From: Aquilaria yunnanensis
Lineage: Eukaryota > Streptophyta > Magnoliopsida > Malvales > Thymelaeaceae
NCBI GenBank assembly: GCA_039654915.1
Contig: CM077594.1
Span: forward strand, 105,042,893 to 105,106,892
Length of the DNA: 64,000 nucleotides
Direction: 5' to 3'
A model generated the notes under the pieces. It did not search any database. It had not been told where the DNA came from and was given only the letters and a program-made list of their open reading frames with translations. The number at the start of each line of letters is the position of its first letter. Position 1 is the first letter of the stretch. The translations under genes were made by a program, and so were the position numbers. Below are positions 46,527 to 60,080 of this stretch, one piece after another.

Positions 46527-48213
46527 CTAAATGTACGGTTGATCAATTAACTTTGACAATTTATATGAGTTAGTTCTTTAAATTTGGCTCAATGAAACTT
46601 AATCCTTCAACTTTTTAAAATTATGTAAGTTAGTTCCTTGGCTGCCGAGGAAAACTCAACTGTAATTCTAAATTTCCAATCTTTCAACAAAAGCACTCCA
46701 TCATTTAGAAACTTTCACTTGCACCTAACTTGTGAATTAATAAATCTCACTAAATGGTTAACTGCATAATTAAATAATTAAATTATCTAATTCAAATTAT
46801 AATTTAAGAAAATTATATACAATAATTTTAAAAAAGTTCTATATTATCAAATAATTTATTTTATTTTATTTTTTGTATAATCTATCTATGAAGCAAAAAA
46901 ATCTATATTTTATTTACTCCACTTTTACTTAGGTCATTTATTTTATACATATTTTTCTCATTTTTTTTCCAAAAAAAAATAAAATATCCCCCAGTGCTTG
47001 AGGGTTAAGACTTTGTCTTTTTTTTCCTAAAGAGTTTATTTTACTAAAGACCAAAGAGTGCAAGAAATAATTTTGGTCAAAATTCAATAATATGACTTGA
47101 TCATAAACACAGTATTCCTTTTAAATAAAATTAATTCGATGCTTAAATTATTTAGATGGATTTTTATCAATAAATAGAGAATACAATAATACAATGAACA
47201 AATCAAAGTATCATAAAAGAGGAATTCTTTTCTTATAATACTTAATTTTGATGGAATTTAAAAAAATGTAGTATTTTTAATATATGCGATTAAATGTGTA
47301 TAACCTTTCATCAAGCTAGAGTTATTTATAAGGATAATTTTTTTTCTTTTAAATTTCTGTTAACTTGTCACTATATAATTAAAGGCCTAATCCCCTAAAT
47401 ATACATGTGATATTTATTAGAAGAAATTTGTGATGTGGAAACCATATAAAATTAAAACTATTTTCATTTTGTAATAAAAGCTTTAAACTACTACTTTTTG
47501 AAAAAAAAAAAAATTCAAATTCGTACATTCAAAATAACTAATGAATCTAAGATAAGTAATTAAGAAAATGAAATGGCATTTTCTTATGAATATTTTTAAT
47601 TTAATTTGACCAAAAGAAAATTAATCGTGAACTAATTAATCTGTTTGGATGTACAAAGTGCTAGTATAGAAATTTTTTTTTTTTGATTTCTAATTTAAAC
47701 CAAAGAACTTCTAAGTTAAAGAAGGATTTGTTGTTTAGGCGGTGTTGGTCTTTTGGGAAGACGATATGAATAAACAATCATTTTGCTAAAAAAATAAATG
47801 ATCTAAGTAAAATTAGATTGAGTTAAAAATTAATTTTTGCCCTTTCAAATAGATTGGTTAGAATTAGATTTTGTCAAAAAAAAAAAAACATAAATCATTA
47901 GATATTTTAATATTTCCTTTAAATTATCATATATTTTTTGAACTTATTTTAGTTATGTAAATAATTTATTTAATTAAATGTGGTTCGCAATTTAATAAAA
48001 TTTTTAATGCATAAGATGAGTGAGAGTGAGGTGCTTTTGCTGAAAGAAGGGAAGTTAGGACTGAGTTTGTAATTTTCCCTAACAATTGAGTGACTAACTC
48101 ACACAATTTTGAGAACTTAAAAAATTAAGTCATATTAAGCCAAACTTTAAGAACCAACTCATTTGAGTCGGCAAAGTTGATGGTTCAATGGTTCATTTTT
48201 GGCATTTTTTTTG
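46527..48213. mobile_element. Long TIR element, probably MULE-like, 1.7 kb
   Basis: The left arm (TAAATGTACGGTTGATCAAT, GAGTTAGTTCTTTAAATTTGG) is inverted in the right arm (CCAAACTTTAAGAACCAACTC, TTGATGGTTCAATGGTTCATT). The arms are about 140 bp and use the same GAGTTAGTY words as 39280-40136. The interior is AT-rich without a transposase. A T-rich 9-bp duplication (cattttttt) is possible but low-complexity. Confidence 0.5.
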
Positions 48214-51200
48214 TCGGTAAATTTTCATATTATATACAAATTTGTACATGCACGTGTCACTTATAACAAGAAAACCGAGTCAAATTCATTTTAAACGTAA
48301 AAGAAGGGGAGAAACTTTATGCGATAGAGGTAGTAGCTGTTTTTGTTTTGTTTTCTATTTTTAAATATAAGGTTGCCTAGCTTGTTGCTTGAATCTGGGA
48401 GTGTAGGATACGGATACAAAGAGTTAATTCGTTTATTAAATGAATATTAGGATTTCGATTTGAAGCTGTGGGCTGTGGACAGCGAGCGGGTGCTACCAGC
48501 TGAGGATAGTATCTGATCTAATCCATCAATTTGGGTGTCTTTTTTAGTCATCATCCCGAAGAAAAGAAAAATAATTCACCAAGTGTCTTTCCTTTTTTTT
48601 TAATTTTTTTATAAGAATCTTTGACATTCTTTCATTCCAGATGTTATGCTTAATTCCGTCGGGATGAATAATTAAGGCCGGGACCCTGTAGCTAAGCCTT
48701 GCATAAATTCTACGTTTGATTATTCTCTGCTGTGAAGTCCTCCTCCTTGTTGGTCTCTCTTAAATCACACGTACTTCTGTTCGGTTTGGTTTGGTATTTA
48801 CGTTTATGAGAAAGATTTTGTTTTCTTTAACTTATGCTTCTCTATATGACGGGATGTTTGTTTAAAAAATTCACAAAATTTTAGATAAATAAGATTTTTA
48901 TAATAACTCTCATGAAAGTAATAATATTCTACTCTACTTTTAAGTAGGAAATTGATAATACAATAAACTGTGAAGGAAAAACATGCTTCTAAGATGTTAC
49001 CCACTCCAAAGTATTCACTTTTTATAATTTCCTCCGTCATTCTTGAAAACAGGTTCCTCGTAAATATTTATTCCGCAAACATGGATTATGGATATCACTC
49101 TTCCCATGTGTTGGTTATGATAATCTGGGCTTCCCAGCTTTTAAAGCTTACTTGGTCCAGGCCCATGAGTTTCATACGAACTAAACAAAAACTATAAGCT
49201 TATGGATGAGTTGAACAGTTGAAGTACTGGAATAACCCATACTTTTCTCATTCAATTGAAAAGGAAAATCGGCACGCAGCCTAAGCCTGTTAAAGAAAAA
49301 TCAATTACACGCCCCGAGTTTTGTTCTCCAAGCGAACAATCAAAAGCCCAATTTGGACCATCGAATCCAAGTACTTGAATGGGCCTTCCATGCAAACTAT
49401 TTAAACTCTGCAGGTCCAGTTAATGTTGCAAGTGCAACTCGTGTTTTTCGTTTTCTAAACTAAGAACTAGTAAGCGACCCGCATTTCATTCTAGGTTAAA
49501 AATAAATAAATAAAAATAAAAATAAAAATATTCATATCGATTGTATTTATATAGAAAAAAAGTGTTAAAAAAGTCATGAATTTAAAACTAAGTTATAATC
49601 AATTCAAATGTTTTGAAAAACAAAAAATTAAAATATTTCAAAGTTGTTGGTAACTAATTTGGCTTAGTATTTAAGTATAAAATGGGGTCTTGAATGCAAC
49701 TCATTAAAGTTTGGGGGCTTGAAAGCAAAAATTAAAAGTTTATAACATATTTTGAGTTTATTGAAACAAAGTGGTAAAAATGCATAATTTTAAAACTTGA
49801 GGACCAAAAGATACCATTGTAGACAAACAGAATCTATTTTGCCTCTGTTCCGAGAACAAGAAGTCGGCCTTCAACCAGAAGAGAACACTGAGGCAGGAGT
49901 GAGTGTTGTTGAGTGGCAAAAATGCATAATTTTAAAGTTTTAGGGCCAAAAGATATCAGCTACGACAACAAATGACTTATTACGTAGTTTGACTATTTTT
50001 TATTGCAGATATCCTCTTGCCGTGGTAGTACGAGGGACTACAAGTACAAAGACTTTTTAGAATTGCTCAATTAGTTATCGTGTCCTTTGGATAGCCCAGT
50101 GGCCCTCCAAATTGACCAATTAACAAAGGTAAAGAGAGCGAGAGGTTGGAGGAGGTACCCCACACCCTACTATTTTTCATAATTATATATATGATATATA
50201 TTTGTATTCCAGAAAATTAAATAGTAAAATATATATAATAATATAAATGTTAGAGAAAGTAACAAACTGAAATGGTAAAGTATATATGATACATATCTTA
50301 TGAAGTATTTCATAAGCTACAGTTGAAGACTTCTAATACTTGAACAAATATTTGCTTCAACTTGTAGGACTACTTCAAATTTCTCCTGAAGAAACTGGAA
50401 TAGATTGGTTGCTCATATAATTTGTCGAGGTCCACGTGTCTCACACTCACATACGCGTTAAATCTCCCCCGTTTTATTCCTGTCAAAGCGCGGCCAGTGA
50501 AAATATTCCCCTAGGCTACGGCCACTTCCATATGATGCTCGCCTATTAACCAATAACCGTTTGCCACCTCCGCATGACGCACAACTGGACTTTAAATCTG
50601 TTTGAATTCGATTGGTAAAACGAAGAGGGGATAAGGAGTGAAAACAAAATGTACTATAAAAATGGATTTTACAAATATTAATTTTACAAATACAAACAGA
50701 CCAGGAAGAAAAGGCACGAGGCACTCGGTCACCAGACTCGCCACAACATCCACAACACTATTGGCGGGTGCACATGAATCAGGTGAACGTTGAAACAGAA
50801 GAACTCTGCTCTTATAATGTCCTGAACTGACAAGCTAGATAAAAGTTGTCTACAATTTACTGACAGATTCGGCTCCAAATCTAACTTTCTCCATCGACTC
50901 ATAAAAACAAGCAAAATTAACCCAGGAACAAATGAGAGACCTAAGAAAGTCCAATATCTGATTTATAATAATCACAAAAATAAGGAACAAGTATATTTTC
51001 TAAAAGGCAACGTCAAGATCGGGTCCAAGTTCCTGTAATCTCCAACCCTCGCCGCTTAAAAATCCCTCACCAAAGCCTCTGATTTCTTTTCTCGCTCCAT
51101 CTTTGAATACAAGTCTACAAGGTATTGCTTTCAAGATCCTGAATCTTTCTTTTTGTCTTTTTTTTTCCCCTTTAAAAAAGGTTTGTTTTCAAAACTAGAA

Positions 51201-51392
51201 GAGAGTTGGATAAATTTGACTTAGTTGAACCTCAGAATTAAGATTGCAACTGAATCTGATAGAGTTCAGACTGTGAAGTTGTTTCTTTTTTATTTGGCTC
51301 CTTTGCCTTTCCCCTTTCTCCGGGTGGTTGTTTGGGGGGATTCCTGAAGCAAGGTTTTGTAGACAAGCTCTGAAGTTGGTGCACAGATTCAA
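48214..51392. other. Intergenic, then promoter and 5' leader of the MUB gene
   Basis: No supported gene. Two similar stretches (GCATAATTTTAAAACTTGAG near 49779 and GCATAATTTTAAAGTTTTAG near 49923) mark a small local repeat. The last 300 bases are T/C-rich leader-like sequence. Confidence 0.4.
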
Positions 51393-54250
51393 ATGCCGGA
51401 GGAGGACTTGGTGGAACTAAAGTTCCGATTGTACGATGGATCGGATATGGGTCCATTCCGCTACTCGCCGGCCTCCACCATTTCTACGCTCAAGGAGAGA
51501 ATTGTCGCCGAGTGGCCAAAAGGTCAGCACTTTGAAATTTTGTTTGAAGCTTCATGTTTTCTTTTTCCCGAGTTCCTGGTGTTTGCCAGTTTCTGCAGAT
51601 AGAGTAAAAAGTAGTACCAGGTTTTTTGCCAGGTAGCAGCAGTGTTTTACGAGTAACAAAGATAAGAACTTTATCCGTGCATTTGAACATAAACATGTTC
51701 TGTTTAGGATCACTCGCCTCATATTAATGGCCCGCGGAATTTAATGTTTAAAGCTTTCAATTTGAGGGCTTTTTTCAGCAGCTGTTACAGTTTCACTTGG
51801 ACTGTTCCTTTCATAATTAATGTGCATATTGTGTGAAATATTAATGGTTCATTTTCTTAGTTTGGGTGGTTACTTATCTTTCATTATTGTTTTGCAGTAT
51901 CCGTTAAATAAGTTCTTGCTTTTCTGTCTAGAATTTGTCTGTGCGTGCTCCTCTCATTCTTTCTGTTTGGTTATCAATTCCCGCTGTATTGTCATTGACT
52001 CGCACCTTCTCCAGCAACTTCCATTTGGTTTATCTTACTGTTGAGTGCTAAACACTTCAGGCTTCTGGTGTGGTGTACTTATGCAACCAAATTGTCATCT
52101 TCTCCAGCCACCTTGTAACTCCAAATACCCAAATTTGTTATAGTCCCCCCTGAAGTATTCCAACCGCCCTGTTAGCTGGTTATCATATTCATGTGTTCTG
52201 AGTGTTTCACACTGTTCTTATGGTTTCCTCCAATTTTTGTTACTTAAGCATGGTAGACGGTTCCCATCAGACTGACTTTCATAGTTTTCTTTGAGTTTGA
52301 TGGCAGATATTAAACAATGTGCTTATAGGCAGGGTACAACATGTTGCCATAACTTGTGTTTGATGTTTATTCAACTTTTTTTTTTTTTCTCTGTTTTGTG
52401 GGTTTGATGCATTGGATTTAGTTATTTGCTTGTTCACAGTTGCTATAGTCAGCCACACAAAAGCATTACACTACAAACATGATTTGGGTGGTTAATACCT
52501 GCTTGTGTTCATTTGCTTAGTTTTTGATGCTTTTAACGTTTTAGAACACCATAGTTCAGAAAAATCATGTACTAGTGATACTGAATCTGTTACACTTTGA
52601 AAGGGCCAGGTTGATTTGGATGCTCTTCGGTCTCCTTGTATGTAGTTTTGCACGAAGGTCTTGATTGCGATCAAGAAGCAGACTTTGTGTTAAATTCTTA
52701 TCTTCTGCTTCTTAAATTTGCTAGGGCACCTCTATGGGTTTGGTATGAAGTTACAAAAAGGATATGTTCAAGTAACTCTATATTTCCAAAACCCTGTAAA
52801 CAATTACACCTCTTCAAAAGTTCTCTGTACATTAGTTCAAATAATTTGAGAAGATTTACTATTGATAGAAGGTCTTTCGATTCTTAAAGCTACCCATTTG
52901 TATGCATGCTTTGTAAGGACATAGCAGCCTGAAATCGAAAGTTTTTGAGTACACCAAACAGGTCAAACACCAACGAATGGTTTAGGTTATAATGAATTTA
53001 TCATCCTTGTGATAAGTAAATTAAGGTAAGTGGCTAGACTGATTGCTTATCGCGTTGCGTTGGGCTTTAATTCCTACATGCTTAAGCTTTTGCTAGCACC
53101 ACTGCAGCTACATGGTCAGCTTAGCTGTTGTGTTTTACATACTACGATCTTAAAGCCACACCCGAATGGCTGATACCTAGCAAGTCATTTCAGTTGAAAC
53201 AGCTTCCAAGTAATAATTTACTCTGGTGATTCTGTTAATCTCCATATCCTCCTGATGTAGCAAGCCTATACATCTACAGAGTTTGGTGAACTTGCCTGTT
53301 TTTGTTTCTGCTGTTCTTTTCCTTGTGGCAAAGTTCAAATGGAAATAAATGAAATCTTGGAACTTCTTTTCTTGTCAGCAATCTTGATGTTAAATAAGTA
53401 CAGTGCGTTTATTGTTATATTTCCTTCAATTGTGATCAAGGGTTATGGCAATAAGCCTCTCCCATGACAATTCCTTGTGTGCACTAAATGTTTATAAATT
53501 GAAGAAAAGCTTCCTCAAACATTTCAACAGCTCCATGGGAAGCATGGTTGATTATGGATAATAACCAATGATCCAAATGAGTGAACATTTTTCGGTTCTT
53601 ATTTATTAACATTTTGTTTTCCCTTGATCCTTCATGTGTTCCACCCTGCCGCTGCTAGTCTAAATATGTATGCGGTCAGTTCTCCAAATGTGAACTGCCT
53701 GACAGGGTTTCCTTCCATTTGCTCAAATATGATTGACTGAATGAGTGTTCTCGTTCAATAGTGAACTGCCAGACTGAGGTTTCTAGTTTTCCTTTTCTTC
53801 TTATTCTTTGTCAGCAGTCCTCAATATAGATTGTTCATATACTGTTTACATGTGCTTTGGATTCTGACTTCCTCTTTTCCTTACTGCTTGCTGAATATAA
53901 ATGTCATGATCCTAGATAAGAAGGTTTCACCCAAAGCAGCCAATGACATCAAACTAATAAGTGCTGGGCAGATTCTGGAGAATAGCAAGACTGTTGGTCA
54001 GTGTAGAATACCATTTGGCGACCTTCCAAAAGGGGCAATTACCATGCATGTTGTTGTGCAGCCAACTTTGTCAAAGGCTAAAACAGGTAACTTACTCCTG
54101 GAAACATGTGTTGTTCTTTTCCAAAACTTAGGTGGTTGGCATTGATAACGGCAAAGTTTATGCTAGAATTTAATTGGGCACTTGTTTCCCTCAGCAGAAA
54201 AGAAGGTGGATGAGCCTCCCAAGAGCTTGTGCTCATGTTCCATAATGTGA
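51393..54250 (+). CDS. MUB: Membrane-anchored ubiquitin-fold protein (MUB)
   Basis: Three exons encode 118 residues: 51393-51522, 53916-54086 and 54195-54250. The chain has the MUB plan: EDLVELKFRLYDGSDMGPFRYSP..., a beta-grasp ubiquitin-like fold with WPKDKK and DIKLISAGQILEN, the ILENSKTV and GAITMHVVVQP strands, and a C-terminal tail ending CSCSIM. The last four residues form a CaaX box for prenylation, and the upstream Cys may be S-acylated. MUBs are anchored to the plasma membrane and dock a subgroup of ubiquitin-conjugating (E2) enzymes there; unlike ubiquitin they lack a diglycine end. Intron 1 is 2.4 kb and intron 2 about 110 bp. Exon 3 starts at a CAGCAG tandem acceptor, so TAEKK and TEKK forms are both possible. 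Paralogue number cannot be set. The next gene, GRAS, is tail to tail 1.3 kb away. Confidence 0.9.
51523..53915 (+). other. Long intron 1 of MUB
   Basis: 2.4 kb of T-rich sequence with typical intron composition, bounded by AAAG|GTCAGC and CCTAG|ATAAG. The ORFs inside are short and show no protein family. No transposon ends were recognised. Confidence 0.75.
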
Positions 54251-55596
54251 GTATCGATCAGTCTAGTGAGGCGGCATTTAATCCTCCAGAGTCAGCTCAG
54301 GAATCTGTTGTCTGGAAGAGGAAATTAGTGGCCAGGGCCGAGCCATCTCTCATTGTACTATGAAAGCAGTGCATGCTGATGCCGGTAAATTATTCACTTC
54401 ATAGAATCATAAACATGGGTGTAATTATATGTGGTAAGTATTTCTTCTGCATCGATTGATATACCAGGGAACTAGCTACTTCATGCTTCATCCTGATTTT
54501 AATTATGAGATCATTAGATAAACTGTAACTGTTACTGGAACCCCAATTAGAACCTTGCCTCATAGAGATACATGGTAAATTTGGAATCCACTTGTATGAC
54601 ATCTTGCCGTCTATACCTGGGACAAGTCTTATCGGCCGATACAGGTAGCTAACATGGATTACTCTTACTGACTACCCTTTCTGGGTTGGTGTGAATCTCA
54701 CTCTCAGCTATGAACAAATACCAAATGGTACTTGTATGGCATGTTTACTTGAATGTGAATTTCTTGGCACTTTATTTGGAATTATAATTCTATATGGTGC
54801 AGTAAATAAAGAAAATTAGATTTTGATAATTCCTAACCTTTATCACACATCGATGTTTTCTTTAATTCCCTGTAATCTGCGCCTGTGGTATCTTCTGCCA
54901 AACAGGCTAAGACACTTCCCAAGATATATATCATCAGGTGCGGAAGTGAGGACTTCTCTCAAGGGAGCATTTTCTATACAAGGCTTTAGACCCAATCCTT
55001 TCAAAATAACTAACCTGCATTTGGATCGGTAGCCGTATTCTATCATCAATATGTAAGAGTTGTAGACAAAGACAATATTAGCAGAACTCAGAAGCAGTAT
55101 TAGCAGAATGTAGTGAGCCCGATTCTTACAAGTCAAGTCTGTGCTTTTCATTTCTATAAGACCCCTAAATGACAATTGCCCCCGCCATCTCTATGCTCTG
55201 TATTCACCTCTTGCACAAACAAAACAAGCTCAATCCTGCTATACGTTTAATTTGTGTATAGGATAGAATGCATTTCTATTCTGACCGAAAAGAAGGATGC
55301 GAAGAAATCTGGAAGAACTATACAAAAGTGAATGATAATAAATTTATGTGGCAAACAACAAACTTGAAACTGTTGGATATATATGTGGAATTTATTTGAA
55401 TTTGAATTGCTTGTTATTTTGTCTACCACATAAAGGTATAGAATTCACTTTTGTCAAATTCTTTGTACCTGTAGCAATGTCCTATAAGATGACTTATATG
55501 TTGGAAGTAAGGAGAAAAGATCCCAAATTGATGACAAGTGAAATTACACATTCTGTTGAAGATGAAGGCGAAACTGAAGCTGAATTATATATGTAG
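54251..55596. other. Convergent 3' intergenic region between MUB and GRAS
   Basis: No gene. AATAAA on the minus strand at 55391-55396, about 200 bp past the GRAS stop, and AATAAA on the plus strand at 54805-54810 are candidate poly(A) signals. Confidence 0.4.
55391..55396 (-). terminator. Candidate poly(A) signal of the GRAS gene
   Basis: AATAAA on the minus strand, about 200 bases after the stop codon. Confidence 0.4.
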
Positions 55597-57745
55597 CTAA
55601 CATTGCCACGCAGAGGCCGCAAGTATGGCTCGATCTTGCCAGCCAAGAAGCAAGCAGCCTTTGTCTTCCGTCAACCTGTACCCCTCGCAGCTGTAGAGAC
55701 CCAGTAATATCTTGGACTGTGTCACCGCGTTCGAACTCAGCGACACCGCCTTGAACCCTTTTGCTTCCATCATCTTCCGCCACTTCACCAGCCTCTCGTG
55801 CCGCTCGATCCTCTCCGCGCCCTCAAACGCCACGATGTTCCTTATCTCCGGAGCAAATATGTACTGCTCCACCTTCGCCCTCTGCGCCGAGTCCGGCGGG
55901 AAGGTCGCGTCCAGCGAGTCGAACATCGCCGAGTAGTAGTGCAACGCCTCCAGAAACCTCCCTAAAAAGTAGGGCCCGTTGTGGCTCGCCTCCTGTTCCA
56001 CCAGGGTCACGATGTTCGGGGCCTGGTCCCGGATCATGGCCAGTAGGTTCCCGAGGCAGTTCCCGGGGACGCGGTGAAGGCGATTTACGGCATTGACTGC
56101 GAGCGCCTCCCCTACACGGCGGTTGAACATATGGGGCTTTATGTCCTCCAGCTGTTCTCCGATGGCGTGGAACTCGAAGGGGATGTGGAGGGAGTGAGCA
56201 AGCTCAGTCAAGCAACGGCCTGTCTCGCGGACGGACTCGATGGAGGGTCCAACACCAGTTATCCGGAGGAAGGGGGCACCTCGTGGGCGGGCGGCGAGGG
56301 CCTGCATGAAGGCGGGCCATTGATATCCCTGGAGGATGTCGAGGTCGATGACGTGGACGCGCTCCTCCGCTTCGAAGGCCTCGAAGATGGCTTGATTGGC
56401 GGTGAAGTGGGCGAATTTGATGTAAGGGCAAGCTTGGTAGACGATCTGATAGATTTTGAGGACTTCGAGGGAGTTTGGTGGGAAAGGGGTGAAGGGTTTG
56501 GGGATGGCAGCAGAGGAGGAGTTGGGTTTGGTTGTGAGGGTGGCGGCGAGGCGGGCGCTGAGGGCCTCGGTGAAGCAGGCCGCTACACGCTGCATGGAGT
56601 CTCCGAGAGGCGAGACGACGCGGTTCAGGTGGTGGAGGTAACGGCGAGCCAGCATGTAGTCTTCTTTGGAGACTGCTTCGGCGCAGGCGAGAAGCAGGTG
56701 CACCAGTTGGAGCCCGCTATCTTGCTCCTCCTGCACGTTAATTTGTTCATTTTTCAGGTGATGAAATCAATTCAAGAGAAGAGAACAGAAATCTTTCGTG
56801 TATAGTATTGTGACGTAACCATTGGTGACACTAGCTAGCACTGAATTCCTTTTCCTAATAATTAAGATTATACGTACGTCCTTGGGTCATTTTCTCGTCT
56901 CCCAAAACAATATTTGATCTAAAGATAAATAGAACTCCAGTAATTATAACCTGCTCCGAGCTAACGGGAAGAGGGGCCATCAAGCCATGATTCATAAACT
57001 GCTCTTGCGACCGCGGCGGTGGTCGCTGCTGCTGCCCCGTCATCTGTCGCTTCTCCTCTTGCCGCTCCTGACGCAGTTGCTGCGACAACGACGTCGCGTT
57101 CCTCACCGGACATATCTCACTTTCCTCCGTCAACTTCGACCCCTCGCCCACCGACGACAACGAGTCGCTCATCGATCCGCCCAATCTCGAAGATCCATGC
57201 ATACTCATACAATCCAGTCCAGCTGGAATTGTCTCCGGCGGCTCGAACAATTGCATCTTCGTCAAATCCTCGTCGTAACTCCCGTCCTTCTCGTAGTCGT
57301 CGTTGAGAAACTCCGCGATCGCCGGCAATGATAGGTTCTCGATCTGCATGAACTGGTTGTTGGGCGAATTACAGAACATCCTGTGCAGAGGACTCTGTCC
57401 TTTTCCCTTGGAGCTGGCGAAGGGACCGAGCGGCGATGGAAACCTAGGCGGGGAAGATGAGAAGCTTTGGCTCTGCATCGCATTGATGTAGCTGTAGGTC
57501 TGTGGAGAAGAAACGTTCCTCACCGGTGAGGAAATCATGAAATCGGCGTCGAGGTGGTCGGAGAAGAAAGACTCCCAGTCGGGTGATTGGACCTCGACCT
57601 CACCGCCATCTAGTTCGAACTTCATCGTCGGGAAGTTGAGGCTGGGAGGGATGAGGCTGGTTTGCTCAACTTCGGAGGAGAGATGGGTTTTGGACTTGGA
57701 TTCGGAAGGAGATTCGCATGAATTCTCACTCTTGATCGATCCCAT
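55597..57745 (-). CDS. GRAS-family transcriptional regulator
   Basis: Two exons (57745-56951 and 56730-55597) join in phase 0 across a 220-bp GT-AG intron to give 642 residues. The N-terminal 265 residues are variable, with SPVRNVSSP, Ser-rich tracts and a Gln/Arg segment ([13 protein letters not shown]). The GRAS domain follows: LHR I with [12 protein letters not shown] (274-285), VHVID (390-394), a second Leu-rich repeat, a PFYRE-type region and the SAW motif ending [13 protein letters not shown]. The DELLA, TVHYNP and VHYNP motifs are absent, so it is not a canonical gibberellin repressor although LLLACAEAV is DELLA-like. GRAS proteins act in the nucleus as transcriptional regulators or cofactors. 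From memory the sequence resembles a conserved angiosperm clade usually annotated scarecrow-like or DELLA-like, possibly the RAD1 group tied to arbuscular mycorrhiza; I am unsure of the clade. The gene is not interrupted. Confidence 0.93.
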
Positions 57746-60080
57746 GCTGCTTCTAATGCTACACAGAATCAGTCATGCGGATGTCAACCCGGCCGCTTTG
57801 AATCGAAAGAAACTCTCTTTCGTATATGATCACAGATCGAACGACTCAATCGCCAGGTGTTTGATGAAATTCCGCTCAAAGAGTCTGGTACTGGCAGATT
57901 GAGATAGAGATAATTAGCCACTGGTTTTTGTTATGAGAAAGAGGGAAGAGAGAGTATTTTGTGCCTTTTAACTTTAACAAAGCTAGCTTCGGCCTCGGGT
58001 GAACTGGACGAGAGAAGAAGCGAAGAAGGGACAAAAACTTGGAGAGCTGAACGCAAGTTAATTATATTCCACTTTTTTTTATTAATTGTAGCCTTCAATG
58101 CTTAATACCAATAACTAATTAATTGTATGCTTATGCTTCACACTATTTGGTTGTTTCACATTTTCGCCAATACATGTCTATTATTTCATATCAGTATTTT
58201 ATTTTGGGTAATTCGAACCAAAAAGGGCAAAGGTAAGTGCAACAGACTGAGTTCTAAGTGCCTTCTCACGTAAACAACTTTTATAATTAGAATTAGAGTT
58301 TTGATTAGTTTATTTAATGAGGCAGATGAAACTGCTGAAACTAATTATAATTATTAATTAGATAATTTTTTTAAAATTTTAATGCTAATTCCTACACTAA
58401 ACTAAATAGGACCTAATATAAATCCACGCGGAGACAAAGTGCTAAAATTTGAAGGAGTAATGTTCCTCGCACTAAAAAAATTGTATTAAAATCTTGTAAA
58501 ATTTTACATGATATAATTTAATTGGTAATAAAAAAAAACTAACTGACATCTGTTAACTTTATTTCTGTGACCTAAGATTTCGTAAAAGTTTTAATGCATT
58601 TAGCGAAGTTCAATTTAAAGACAACTTCAATTTATTTACGCGTTTACACGTGAGAATGAGGCTAAAAATATTTTACTGCCCCAAAATGTGTTTCAGCAAA
58701 TTAAATGTATGGATACACCATATTTTATGGAGATAAAGATTTTTTTTTTCTTTCACCCTTTGTTTGCAGTTAAAGGGCGAGCTTAAGTGGGTATAGGCGT
58801 ATAGCCTTGAAGGGTATAGGCGTATTAGTGGGTTTTTCTCTCGTCGGTTTATTTTCTAATGTAATTCTGAAAACAAAAAAAAAAAGAAAAGTTTTGGCTA
58901 TATTATTTAAATCAAGATTTATCTAGAAGTGATTAATAGATTAAAGAGGAAATTAAGAAATTGGGTGTAATAGGCACATGATATTAGAACCAACGAGCAA
59001 TAGGCATGTGATCTGGCAATTGCATTGACAAACAATAAATAAATACATAAATAAATAAATATTTGTGGAGTTTGGAGGACTAATCGGTGATTCCACATCT
59101 GTGCACCTGCTAAACGACACTAGCTGGAATTCTCCCATGTGGGGACCAATTTTCCATCCCCTCGGCGCCGGCCCACCTCTGCCGCGAACAAGGTTGAGCA
59201 TTTGGTTCTTCTTTTTCCTTCCTCACCGTTTTTTTTTGTTTAAAATCCTCCCCCCAGTTAATTAATTAATTAATTGCTTAATCATTTTTTATTCCAGTTC
59301 CATTGAGATGAGTGGTAAATCGCTAAAAATAACCCAAACCAGTGAAAATGACAGCAACAGTGAATGTGTATATTGCAGATAAAGATACGGCTTTTTGCTA
59401 AGTTAAATATACTTCATACCCCTATATTTATATACATTTACACTTCAATACTACCTTTTATAGTATGAGTATAAATATATCAAATCTTATATTTTCAAAA
59501 AAAATAGAGATATATACAAATCAGAATATATACAAACTTGACATACAAAAAAAATAAGTCATTTGAATAAATAATGCGTAATATATATACAAATAAAATC
59601 ACATATATCTCACAAGTTCAACATCCACAAAATAACATATTTGAATGCACCAAATATTGTTTTCCGTAAAAATTTGAAATATGTATAAATCAAATGGTAA
59701 GTGTACATGAAATTTGATATATAATATAAGTGATAAATATGTATAAATCAAAGATATGTTACAGATATGTAAATGAATACACTTTTAAATATGAATAATA
59801 ATGTATTTGTTATTATTTTTAAAAATGAATTTATTCTTTTGTATGTAGGTGATTATATGTTAATACAATTTTGTTTATTTATTTATTTGTAGTATAATAT
59901 GATATTATTTTTCGGTACATATAATTTTATGATTTTGTAGGAATTACTTATGAGTTATATGCATATACACACTAAAAAAACATTAGGGACTTAATTGGAA
60001 AAGGTAAAACAAATGAGAGATTGCAGAAGGGTTTGACCTTAAACCCTTTCTTTTTGGTCGAAACCTATCAAAGGAGCTGA
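57746..60080. other. GRAS promoter region and AT-rich intergenic DNA
   Basis: 57746-58060 is the leader and core promoter of the GRAS gene. TATAATTA on the minus strand near 58056-58063 is a possible TATA box. Beyond that it is AT-rich, with no supported gene or element. Confidence 0.4.

Noticed and set aside
48650..48700. tRNA-like words (GTAGCTAAGCC)
   Set aside because: They do not fold into a tRNA with proper A and B box spacing.
56074..56805. 243-codon plus-strand ORF antisense to the GRAS exon
   Set aside because: It is a mirror of the GC-rich GRAS coding frame, with low-complexity Gly/Glu-rich residues and no domain.
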